Assembly: GCA_004144185.1 (NCBI GenBank)
Contig: SEFP01000004.1
Coordinates: 62,001-126,000, forward strand
DNA from: Sphingobacteriales bacterium
GTDB lineage: Bacteria; Bacteroidota; Bacteroidia; Chitinophagales; Chitinophagaceae
DNA: 64,000 nucleotides
Direction: 5' to 3'
Below, one piece after another: positions 45,599 to 53,383 of the stretch. The number at the start of each line of letters is the position of its first letter. The first letter of the stretch is position 1. The notes beneath the pieces are model-generated. The model worked only from the letters and a program-made list of their open reading frames with translations. It made no database searches and was not told the DNA's origin. Made by a program: the position numbers and the translations under genes.

Positions 45599-45958
45599 AT
45601 GGAACTTCCTTATCGTCCGGGACTGCACCTGTTGGCAACCCTGAAAACGACTGTTCCGGAACGGCTTTATCAATCTGAAGCGTTCCGTAAACTCGCTACT
45701 GAGCTGGTCGAACGACACCAGTTACAGTCGCTGGGCACTGTTTACCATGATTTTCCTACGGGTGGATTTACGGGTGTGGTCTGTCTCAGCGAAAGCCATT
45801 TTTCTATTCATACCTGGCCCGAACACAACTTGGCCAATGTGGATGTGTATCTGAGTAATTATGAGCGCACCAATGACGGCACGGTCCGGAAGCTGTTTGA
45901 AGCGATCTGTGAGCATCTATCGGCCGAGGTGATTTCTAAAACAGAGCTGTTCCGATGA
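45599..45958 (+). CDS. speD: SpeD-like pyruvoyl-dependent decarboxylase
   Basis: 119 residues, prokaryotic class 1b AdoMet decarboxylase fold. The self-cleavage site is E65-S66 in LSESHFSIHTWPEHN; S66 would become the pyruvoyl group. H71 and E75 match His68 and Glu72 of the Thermotoga enzyme. The position of its catalytic Cys83 is Ser86 here (VDVYLSNYE for VDLFTCG), and Ser55 is Thr58. AdoMetDC homologues have been reported to act as pyruvoyl ornithine or arginine decarboxylases, so substrate is open. First gene of a coupled operon; its stop overlaps the next start (ATGA). Confidence 0.85.
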   Translation: MELPYRPGLHLLATLKTTVPERLYQSEAFRKLATELVERHQLQSLGTVYHDFPTGGFTGVVCLSESHFSIHTWPEHNLANVDVYLSNYERTNDGTVRKLFEAICEHLSAEVISKTELFR

Positions 45959-47859
45959 TAGGCACCATATTTACGTGTCCGGCCTGTGGTGCTGCACTGG
46001 TGCAGGCGCATCCCGAACATCGGTTGCTGGGCTGCGTCTGCGGCACGGTAAGCTATCTGCAAGACAACGCACTTCAAGTCACTGATTCCAGAAAAGATCC
46101 TCAGTCGCCGGAGCCGTGGTTTATTAAAATCGGTACGGTCGGGCAGGACGCCTCCGGGTCCTTTGAAGTAACCGGCCGCGTGCTGCTCCGCAACGAAGAC
46201 ACGATCTTTAATTACTGGACCCTTCTGTTTGAAGACGGAACCACCGGACTGCTTTCGGAAGGCTACGGTGTCTACAGCGTTCTCCGGAAAATAGCGATGC
46301 CGCCCGATCTGTATCCTGCCTGGATGAGCGTTACGGAGCCGGGAGCGTGGATCAATCCGGATTATGATGTTGTGAAGTACCGGCTGATGCGGCGGGTGGT
46401 TTTTCCATCGATCCAGTTAGAAGGCTCGTGCTTATGGGGCGAACCGGGGGCGTCTGTGACGCTCATGGAAGTGTTTCAGCCGGAGACGGAAACGGCCTAT
46501 GAATTTCTGGATGTTCTGGGGTTCGACGACTGGTACTTTGAGCGGCGTAGTTACCATGTTTCGGAATTGCACTTGCAACAGACCCTTCCGGAACCGCTGG
46601 CGCCGCTGGTGCAGTGTGCCAGTTGCGACCGGGATCTGATTTTGCACAGCTGGCCGTACACGCGGTCGGTTGTCTGTCCCAACTGCCGCCATCTGAATCT
46701 GCGCGATCTGGTTACAGGAAGCCTGTCCAAGAAACAGCCCTTGGAGGGATCCAGGTCCTTTCACCTACAGTTGCAGGATGCCGTAACCCTGGATGAAACT
46801 GTTTTCCGGGTGACCGGTATGGCCCGTAAGGTCGAGATGCTGCTGGCCGAGAATATCTGGGACGAATACACCCTGTATCATCCACAGGCGGGTTTTGCGT
46901 ATCTCAGCGTTTACAACGATCACTGGACCTACGTTAAAGAATGGCCCGACCCGCCACCGATTGAAGGTGACCCGAGTGGCGGTTTCGAGTACGAAGACCG
47001 GTGGTTTGAGCCATTCAATAAGTATCATTATAAAGTAATCAGTGGGGCCGGAGAACATCTGTACAATCTGCACCTGACCTGGCCGTACGACTGTAAAGAA
47101 TACATCTACCCGCCCAATACGCTGATTTCCGAAACTACCAAAACCGAACAGGTTTGGTTTTATGGACAGTCGTTGACCACAGCGGAGATCAATAAAGCTA
47201 CGGGCGGTGCCAAAAACCTGCGCGAAGGATCGGGTAGAAGTTACCTGTTCCGGAATCCGGTGCCGCTGAATACCAGACGCTTTGTGCTCACCGCACTTGT
47301 GCTGGCTGTGCTGATGGTGCTGGTTCATACGGCCATTACCGGCCGACAGGTAAATCGCACGTTGGGACGCATGGAACTTCAGTTCGACGCTTCCGGAAAC
47401 GGACTGCAAAACAGTGTTCCACTGGAGCTGAATTATCCGACCAATCTGGTTTTTGAAATAGAGGCACCGATCAACAACAGTTGGATATACCTGGAAGGAA
47501 CGCTTGTAAACAGCCGTTCCGGAGCCGAGGTGGCATTTAGTAAAACACTGGAATACTATCATGGCACTGAGGATGGTGAAAGCTGGTCGGAAGGGTCTAG
47601 GGAAGCTGAACCGGTGCTCAATAATTTAGATTCCGGAAGGTATTTCCTGACGATTCAGGGACAGGCCGATCCGGGTATAGGTGCTTTCCTGACTGCTCCG
47701 ACAACCATCCGGATTCGGCAGGATGTGCCGTCCCATTGGAATCTGATCCACGTGTTGCTGCTTTTCGGCAGTGTGTGCGTGGTGCTGTATCTGGTGCACC
47801 GGCACTATGAGAAAATCCGTTACGAAGGCAGTCCTTACGATCCGTATACCCGCGAATGA
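45955..47859 (+). CDS. DUF4178 protein with two zinc ribbons and C-terminal membrane anchors
   Basis: 634 residues. A zinc ribbon with C8/C11 and C27/C29 is followed by a DUF4178-type beta domain (about 50-210). A second ribbon (C221/C224, C241/C244) leads into another DUF4178-like domain (about 260-430). One membrane helix lies at about 443-463 (VLTALVLAVLMVLVHTAI), then an exported beta domain and a second helix (about 600-620) with a basic tail. DUF4178 genes are known to neighbour DUF350 and spermidine-synthase-like genes; function unknown. Both ends overlap neighbours as ATGA, so translation is coupled. Confidence 0.82.
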   Translation: MIGTIFTCPACGAALVQAHPEHRLLGCVCGTVSYLQDNALQVTDSRKDPQSPEPWFIKIGTVGQDASGSFEVTGRVLLRNEDTIFNYWTLLFEDGTTGLLSEGYGVYSVLRKIAMPPDLYPAWMSVTEPGAWINPDYDVVKYRLMRRVVFPSIQLEGSCLWGEPGASVTLMEVFQPETETAYEFLDVLGFDDWYFERRSYHVSELHLQQTLPEPLAPLVQCASCDRDLILHSWPYTRSVVCPNCRHLNLRDLVTGSLSKKQPLEGSRSFHLQLQDAVTLDETVFRVTGMARKVEMLLAENIWDEYTLYHPQAGFAYLSVYNDHWTYVKEWPDPPPIEGDPSGGFEYEDRWFEPFNKYHYKVISGAGEHLYNLHLTWPYDCKEYIYPPNTLISETTKTEQVWFYGQSLTTAEINKATGGAKNLREGSGRSYLFRNPVPLNTRRFVLTALVLAVLMVLVHTAITGRQVNRTLGRMELQFDASGNGLQNSVPLELNYPTNLVFEIEAPINNSWIYLEGTLVNSRSGAEVAFSKTLEYYHGTEDGESWSEGSREAEPVLNNLDSGRYFLTIQGQADPGIGAFLTAPTTIRIRQDVPSHWNLIHVLLLFGSVCVVLYLVHRHYEKIRYEGSPYDPYTRE

Positions 47860-48041
47860 ACTTAAACTTTTTTAACCGCCACAGTGCCTTGTTCGAACTC
47901 CGGTGGATTATTCTGCTGGGTGCTGCCTTGCTGGGCTATCTCACTTTTATCGACCTGAATCACCGGACCCTTTTCGGGGACGGCGATGACCGGGAAGCTA
48001 CTGTAACCGGCCCCCATGTTCAGGGCTTTCAACATAAATAA
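47856..48041 (+). CDS. Small single-span membrane protein
   Basis: 61 residues, starting at an ATGA overlap with the DUF4178 stop and ending 13 bases before the DUF350 start. One membrane helix (about 17-33, WIILLGAALLGYLTFI), then an acidic/polar tail (FGDGDDREATVTG). No family recognised. The coupled position between two operon genes and the clear helix support a real gene. Small Ser/Asp-rich DUF4247-like partners are known near DUF350, but I see no clear match. Confidence 0.6.
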   Translation: MNLNFFNRHSALFELRWIILLGAALLGYLTFIDLNHRTLFGDGDDREATVTGPHVQGFQHK

Positions 48042-48054
48042 TCTCTTTTTCTGC

Positions 48055-48258
48055 ATGACGCACGCCGTTCTCAACTCAATTGTCTTTTCACTGCTGGGCG
48101 TTCTGATCCTGGTGGTGTGCTTCGCGCTCATCGAAGTACTGACGCCCAAACACAACATTCGCCGGGAGATTCTGGACAACAAAAACGTGGCAGCGGCCGT
48201 ACTGGCCGGATGCTTTATGATTGCCATCGCTATCATCATTGCTTCGGCTATTCACTAG
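48055..48258 (+). CDS. DUF350 membrane protein
   Basis: 67 residues from ATG 48055. Two helices (IVFSLLGVLILVVCFALIEVL and AGCFMIAIAIIIASAIH) flank KHNIRREILDNKNVAAAVL, which carries the DUF350 signature with Glu, Lys and Asn. This is one DUF350 unit; YjfL-type proteins have two. The next gene starts directly after the stop (TAG-ATG). Confidence 0.85.
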   Translation: MTHAVLNSIVFSLLGVLILVVCFALIEVLTPKHNIRREILDNKNVAAAVLAGCFMIAIAIIIASAIH

Positions 48259-49785
48259 ATGAAAACTGCTGCAAAAGCTGGCAACAGCCAGTGGATTCTG
48301 CTGCTGGCCGTTTTTGTGATTGCTACCTGCGGATTGGTATACGAGCTGGTGGCCGGTACCTTGGCTTCGTATCTGCTGGGCGATTCGGTAACTCAATTCA
48401 GCACCATCATCGGCGTGTATCTGTTTTCGATGGGGATTGGCTCGTTTCTGTCCAAGTACTTTTCCGGAAACCTGCTCAGCTGGTTTGTACGCATCGAGCT
48501 GCTGGTCGGATTGATCGGAGGCTTCAGTGCGGCGCTGCTGTTCTGGGTGTTTCCGGTGGTGGCTTCGTTCCGGACGGTGCTATACGGACTGGTAGGCCTG
48601 ACGGGGATTCTGGTGGGGCTGGAGATTCCAATCCTGATGCGCATTCTGCAGGGACGGGTGGCATTTAAAGAACTGGTCAGCCGGGTGTTTACGTTCGATT
48701 ACATCGGCGCGCTGATCGCCTCGTTGCTGTTCCCAATGCTGCTGGTACCGCAGCTGGGTCTGATCCGCACCGCGCTGCTGTTTGGTATTCTCAACGTCGG
48801 CATTGGGCTGTATCTCTGTTGGTATTTTAAAGCGGAGCTCCGGAATGCATCCGCACTGACTCTTATGGCAGTCGCCGCACTGGTCATCCAGCTCATTGGC
48901 TTTTGGTATGCCGACCAGTTGCTACACGCTTCGGAAGTCCGGATGTACCCGGATGAAGTCGTTTTTGCAACCTCCTCGCCCTACCAACGCATCGTTTTGA
49001 CCCGTAACAAAGCTGATCTGCGGCTGTACCTCAACGGCAACCTCCAGTTTAGCTCAGCAGATGAGTACCGCTATCACGAAGCCCTGGTGCATCCGGTGCT
49101 TTCGTCTCTGCAAGATCCGCAGGAGGTGTTGGTGCTGGGCGGTGGCGACGGACTGGCCGTGCGCGAGATTCTGAAGTATCCGTCTGTAAAACACATTACG
49201 CTAGTAGATCTTGATGGTGAAATGACGCGGCTGTTCCGGAAGCAGGAACGGCTGGTTCGCCTCAACCACAGCAGTCTCAACCATTCCAAGGTGCAGGTAA
49301 TCAACGCCGATGCCTTTGCCTGGCTGCGCAATAATCAAAAGCAGTACGACGCGGCCATTGTCGATTTTCCGGATCCGTCCAATTTTTCGGTCGGCAAGCT
49401 GTATACCAATCTGTTTTACCGGTTGCTGAAGCGTTCCCTGAAGCCGGAAGGGATGGCGGTGATTCAAAGCACCTCACCTTATGTAGCGCCCAAAAGTTAC
49501 TGGTGCGTGGCGCAGACCTTGCAGGATGCCGGATTCCAAACCGTGCCCTACCACAATTATGTACCGGCCTTTGGCGACTGGGGGTATTTGCTGGCATACC
49601 GGCAACCGCCGCCGGCTTGGTTTGCGCATCTGCCGGCCGGGCTTCGCTATGCCGATTCCCAGACCATTTCCGGAATGCTTTCGTTTGCCAAAGACCAACA
49701 GGTAACAGGGGCGTTGCAAATAAATAAACTCAACAATCAGGCGCTGGTGCAATACTTTGAAGAAGAGTGGGGGCGCGTCGAGTAG
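48259..49785 (+). CDS. Membrane-anchored spermidine-synthase-like protein
   Basis: 508 residues. About seven helices (1-215) precede a cytoplasmic aminopropyltransferase domain. Its motifs are DEYRYHEALVHPVL, VLVLGGGDGLAVREIL (nucleotide-sugar-like loop), LVDLDGEM, and IVDFPDPSNF in place of the family's catalytic D-x-x-D-P segment. The soluble SpeE lacks the membrane half. It would use decarboxylated AdoMet if the SpeD-like protein makes it; the acceptor amine could be membrane-associated. Downstream gene starts three bases after the stop. Confidence 0.85.
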   Translation: MKTAAKAGNSQWILLLAVFVIATCGLVYELVAGTLASYLLGDSVTQFSTIIGVYLFSMGIGSFLSKYFSGNLLSWFVRIELLVGLIGGFSAALLFWVFPVVASFRTVLYGLVGLTGILVGLEIPILMRILQGRVAFKELVSRVFTFDYIGALIASLLFPMLLVPQLGLIRTALLFGILNVGIGLYLCWYFKAELRNASALTLMAVAALVIQLIGFWYADQLLHASEVRMYPDEVVFATSSPYQRIVLTRNKADLRLYLNGNLQFSSADEYRYHEALVHPVLSSLQDPQEVLVLGGGDGLAVREILKYPSVKHITLVDLDGEMTRLFRKQERLVRLNHSSLNHSKVQVINADAFAWLRNNQKQYDAAIVDFPDPSNFSVGKLYTNLFYRLLKRSLKPEGMAVIQSTSPYVAPKSYWCVAQTLQDAGFQTVPYHNYVPAFGDWGYLLAYRQPPPAWFAHLPAGLRYADSQTISGMLSFAKDQQVTGALQINKLNNQALVQYFEEEWGRVE

Positions 49786-49788
49786 CAG

Positions 49789-51393
49789 ATGAACCGGCGT
49801 CGTTTTCTCCAAACAGCGGTGTTACTGGCCGGCGGGGGCGTCTTACTGGCCCGCTGCAAACCGTCGCCGTCTGCTGTTTTGGTGCGTATGGTAGGCGCGA
49901 ATGCAGCGGTTGGGCATCTGTTGCGACAGGAACACTCTACACCTGCTACCGGTATTCCGGAAACGGTCGGAACAGTGATCGTTGGTGGGGGCGTCAGCGG
50001 ACTGTCGGCGGCCTATCACCTGGCGCAATCCGGAAATCGGGATTTTGTTTTGCTGGAGCTGGATACCGCCACTGGCGGCAATGCCTGCTACGGTCAGAAC
50101 GAAACCTCGGCGTATCCGCTGGGTGCCCACTATGTTCCAACACCTAATAATGACCTGAAAGAATATCTGCGCTTCCTGGAAACTGCGGGCGTCATTACCG
50201 GATATGATGGACAAGGCTTACCGATCTATCGGGAAGAATATTTGTGTTTTGATCCGCAGGAACGGCTGCAGTACAACGGGCGCTGGCAGGAGGGGTTGAT
50301 TCCCTCGGTCGGACTGACACCTGCGGAAGGTACTGAGATCCGGCGGTTTCTAAAACAAATGGATGCGTTTCGGTACGCCAAAGGCACGGATGGAAAAGAT
50401 GCGTTTGCCATTCCGGTGGATGCCTCTTCCAGGGACGACCTCTTCCGGAAACTGGATACCCTAACGATGCGCGACTGGCTGTTGCAAAACAACTATCGGA
50501 GTACGCCGCTCCATGAGTACGTCAATTACTGTTGCCGCGACGATTTCGGAACGCCGTACGGAAGATGCAGTGCCTGGGGCGGCATTCATTATTTTGCCGC
50601 CCGCAAAGGAAAAGGCAGCAACGCCGGTCACAGCGATGTACTGACCTGGCCGGAAGGCAACGGCTTTCTGACCAATGCACTGCGTAAACCAGTGGCAGAC
50701 CGGATCCGCTGCAACGCTTTGGCGCTCGGTGTAAAACAAACTGCTGAAGGCGTACTGGTGAGTTATCACGACGTATCGACGGGCATTACAAAAGCGATTT
50801 TAGCCCGGCAGGTAATTCTGGCCGTACCGCAGTATGTAGCGGCCCGGCTGCTCGACGACCCTGTCCGGACGACCGCGATCCGGAAGCAGTTTTCGTATGT
50901 GCCCTGGCTGGTAGCTAATGTGCATCTACGGGCTTTTAACCGGGCCGAAACCGCCGCCATCTGCTGGGATAATGTCTGGCAGCACTCCCAATCGCTGGGC
51001 TATGTACATGCCTCGCATCAATTGCTGCAAACGGAGCATGACCGGCTCAACCTGGTGTATTACTATCCGTTTACCGAAGGTGCCACCACTGCCGAACGAC
51101 ACAAAGCACAGGCGCGAACTGAAGCAGACTGGGCCAACCTGATTCTAACTGATATGGAGCGGGTCCATCCGCAGATCCGGGACTACGTGCTCGATATTTC
51201 GGTACAGCTCTGGGGGCATAGTATGGCGCAGCCTGCACCGGGGCATTTTTTTGACGGGCAGCGGCAGCAGTGGTCGGCGCCCATCGAAACGCGCATCTTC
51301 TTTGCCCATACTGATCACGCAGGGATTTCTATTTTTGAGGAAGCTTTTTATCAGGGCCTCAATGCCGCCCGTGCTATTTCCGGAAATGCCTGA
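49789..51393 (+). CDS. Tat-exported flavin amine-oxidase-like protein
   Basis: 534 residues. Twin-arginine signal NRRRFLQTAVLLAGG with a lipobox-like LLARC, so probably a periplasmic lipoprotein. FAD dinucleotide motif at about 64 (VIVGGGVSGLSAAYHLAQSG) followed by LELDTATGGNACYGQNE as in amine oxidases and phytoene desaturases. The C-terminal FFAHTDHAGISIFEEAFYQG is the FAD-closing segment. Placed after the aminopropyltransferase gene it could oxidise a polyamine product. Overlaps the next gene by eight bases. Confidence 0.83.
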   Translation: MNRRRFLQTAVLLAGGGVLLARCKPSPSAVLVRMVGANAAVGHLLRQEHSTPATGIPETVGTVIVGGGVSGLSAAYHLAQSGNRDFVLLELDTATGGNACYGQNETSAYPLGAHYVPTPNNDLKEYLRFLETAGVITGYDGQGLPIYREEYLCFDPQERLQYNGRWQEGLIPSVGLTPAEGTEIRRFLKQMDAFRYAKGTDGKDAFAIPVDASSRDDLFRKLDTLTMRDWLLQNNYRSTPLHEYVNYCCRDDFGTPYGRCSAWGGIHYFAARKGKGSNAGHSDVLTWPEGNGFLTNALRKPVADRIRCNALALGVKQTAEGVLVSYHDVSTGITKAILARQVILAVPQYVAARLLDDPVRTTAIRKQFSYVPWLVANVHLRAFNRAETAAICWDNVWQHSQSLGYVHASHQLLQTEHDRLNLVYYYPFTEGATTAERHKAQARTEADWANLILTDMERVHPQIRDYVLDISVQLWGHSMAQPAPGHFFDGQRQQWSAPIETRIFFAHTDHAGISIFEEAFYQGLNAARAISGNA

Positions 51394-52459
51394 AACCGTT
51401 CCTCCCAGTCCGTACCTGTCGAAGCCTTGGATCGACGGCCTGTTTATCCTGGCGCCGCCGTTTCTGTGCTTACTAATCGTGATGGCGTTTCCGGAATGGT
51501 TTCCGGATACCACTGCCATGCCGGTCTGGACCTGGGTGGTACTGGTGATGAGTGTTGATGTGGCGCACGTCTACAGCACCCTCTACCGGACCTACCTGGC
51601 GACTGACAGCCGCAAACGTCTGGGGCCGCTGCTCTGGGTGGTACCTGTGGTTGCGTTTGGCGCGTCTGTGGTGCTGTACAGTCTGGGAGCCGCGCATTTC
51701 TGGCGGGTGCTGGCCTATCTGGCCGTCTATCATTTTATCAAGCAACAGTATGGTTTTCTACGGCTTTACAGTCGCCACGAACCTAAGAAAACGATGCAGG
51801 CGCGACTGGAATTCATACTGATCTACGCGGCTTGTCTGTACCCGTTGCTGTATTGGCATCTGTCGGGCCCGCGCCATTTTCATTGGTTTATGGAAGGCGA
51901 CTTCTGGTATATTCCACTGGCCGGATGGCTTCCGGTGCTGGGTCTATGCTACACCGCCGTCTGGGTCTTGTACCTGGGTGTACTGGCGAATACCTTTTTC
52001 CGGAAAAAACAGTTCAACGTTCCTAAATTCCTGTTGCTTTCCGGAACGGCGGTCAGCTGGTATGTCGGGATTGTGGTGTATAATGGCGATCTGGCCTTCA
52101 CCTTGTTCAATGTGATTTGCCACGGGATTCCGTATATGGCGCTGGTGTGGATTTACAACCGTCGTAAGTACGGTCCTCCGGTACCGGAAAAACCGTTTTG
52201 GAGCCGGATCCTGAGCTGGAAGGCTATCCCGACGTTTATCGCGCTGCTGTTGCTGCTGGCCTATGCAGAAGAATGGCTGTGGGACCGCCTGGTCTGGCAG
52301 GAGCATGAAAGCGTATTTGGTGGCCTTCACGGAATCGTTGACGGGGTTCCGGAAGCAGTGCTGATCGGGGTAGTTCCGCTGCTTTCCCTGCCGCAAATCA
52401 CCCATTATATCCTGGACGGTTTTATCTGGAAACGGCAGTATCTGGAAGTGAAGCTGTAA
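51386..52459 (+). CDS. Polytopic membrane protein with conserved-looking histidines
   Basis: 357 residues from ATG 51386 (ATG 51362 is an alternative; an in-frame start at 51251 would lie deep in the preceding gene). About nine helices. Histidines sit at helix ends: LAYLAVYHFIKQQYGF, NVICHGIPYMALVWIY, FGGLHGIVDG and QITHYILDGFIWKRQY. The last pattern resembles uncharacterised membrane enzymes that may bind metal; family not certain. It is the last gene of the coupled operon. Confidence 0.75.
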   Translation: MPETVPPSPYLSKPWIDGLFILAPPFLCLLIVMAFPEWFPDTTAMPVWTWVVLVMSVDVAHVYSTLYRTYLATDSRKRLGPLLWVVPVVAFGASVVLYSLGAAHFWRVLAYLAVYHFIKQQYGFLRLYSRHEPKKTMQARLEFILIYAACLYPLLYWHLSGPRHFHWFMEGDFWYIPLAGWLPVLGLCYTAVWVLYLGVLANTFFRKKQFNVPKFLLLSGTAVSWYVGIVVYNGDLAFTLFNVICHGIPYMALVWIYNRRKYGPPVPEKPFWSRILSWKAIPTFIALLLLLAYAEEWLWDRLVWQEHESVFGGLHGIVDGVPEAVLIGVVPLLSLPQITHYILDGFIWKRQYLEVKL

Positions 52460-52485
52460 GCATTGTCCGGAATTAAAGATCGTCT

Positions 52486-53340
52486 TTAAATCTTCACGCC
52501 CAGTCCGAGGTACATAATAAAGCTGCCGAACGACTGCCGGGCTGTGCCTTCATAAATACGCAGATTGGAATAGCGGGCGTAATCGACTTTCATGCCGTAC
52601 TCCAGAAAAACGTGCTTAAACGCTGTGACCTGTGCGTCGACTTCCAGACCGGTATTCCAACCGCCGATCTGGAAATGCGGATCGTTGTCTTTGCCAAAAA
52701 AAGCATTCTCTACGTGTGGAACGACCGGTCCGACCCCGGCTTTGGCCAGTACATCAAAGCGCAGATGCTGCCGTTTGCTTTCCCAGACCGAAAATTGTTT
52801 CACCACATTGATGAGAAAGAAATTAGCACCGTTGTTGAGGTAATAGTAAAACCCATTGGCATGACTGTACGTAAAGCTCGTATCGGTTGCACGACCATCA
52901 CCCAGATTGCCGGTGAGGCGTGCCTGCTGTCCTTCAGCAATGATGTACTTGGTATGATCGAAGTTGATTTCCACGCCCCAGCCGCGCTTTTTATCCAGCA
53001 TACAACCGATCCGGTAACTGTATTGGGGAATAGTCAGCTCCTGATGGAAAATGCCTTCATCCCAGCCGCGGTGATCGCGGCCTTCCACTTGGTGCAGCGT
53101 GTATTCCCGGCCCAGTGAGGGTTGCGATACGTGTACGTTGCTGCGGGTGTAGCTCTCGGCGTTGTAGCCCCAGGTAAAGTAAAAGAAATGGTTGCGTTCC
53201 TTTTTGACAGGCGCAGAAGGGGTTTGCTGAACAGCCGCATCCGAAATGGACGCATCTGTCTGGGCAAAGCCTGCACGTGCCGTCAGTACGAACACGAGCA
53301 GAATAACAGCTTTTTTCAAAGCAGAAAAATGTTTTGGCAA
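52486..53340 (-). CDS. Outer-membrane beta-barrel protein of unknown function
   Basis: 284 residues from a TTG start at 53340. Signal peptide (FSALKKAVILLVFVLTARAGFA), then alternating aromatic strands (FFYFTWGYNAESYTRS, WGVEINFDHTKYII, SFGSFIMYLGLGVKI) with a C-terminal aromatic/hydrophobic strand, as in PorT/OmpA-type small barrels. No close family recognised. It converges on the coupled operon with 26 bases between stops. Confidence 0.75.
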   Translation of the reverse strand: MPKHFSALKKAVILLVFVLTARAGFAQTDASISDAAVQQTPSAPVKKERNHFFYFTWGYNAESYTRSNVHVSQPSLGREYTLHQVEGRDHRGWDEGIFHQELTIPQYSYRIGCMLDKKRGWGVEINFDHTKYIIAEGQQARLTGNLGDGRATDTSFTYSHANGFYYYLNNGANFFLINVVKQFSVWESKRQHLRFDVLAKAGVGPVVPHVENAFFGKDNDPHFQIGGWNTGLEVDAQVTAFKHVFLEYGMKVDYARYSNLRIYEGTARQSFGSFIMYLGLGVKI

Positions 53341-53375
53341 TAGATAGATAGGGACGTAGGTCCCAAAAGGAAATG

Positions 53376-53383
53376 CAAAGGTA
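53376..53383 (-). promoter_or_regulatory. -7 element of the outer-membrane protein gene
   Basis: TACCTTTG on the minus strand, an exact consensus match, about 35 bases before the TTG start. It abuts the stop codon of the upstream saccharopine reductase gene. Confidence 0.5.

Noticed and set aside
51251-51385. N-terminal extension of the last operon gene
   Set aside because: It lies inside the flavin oxidase gene and reads as a Ser/Arg-rich out-of-frame product; ATG 51386 gives a normal membrane protein start.
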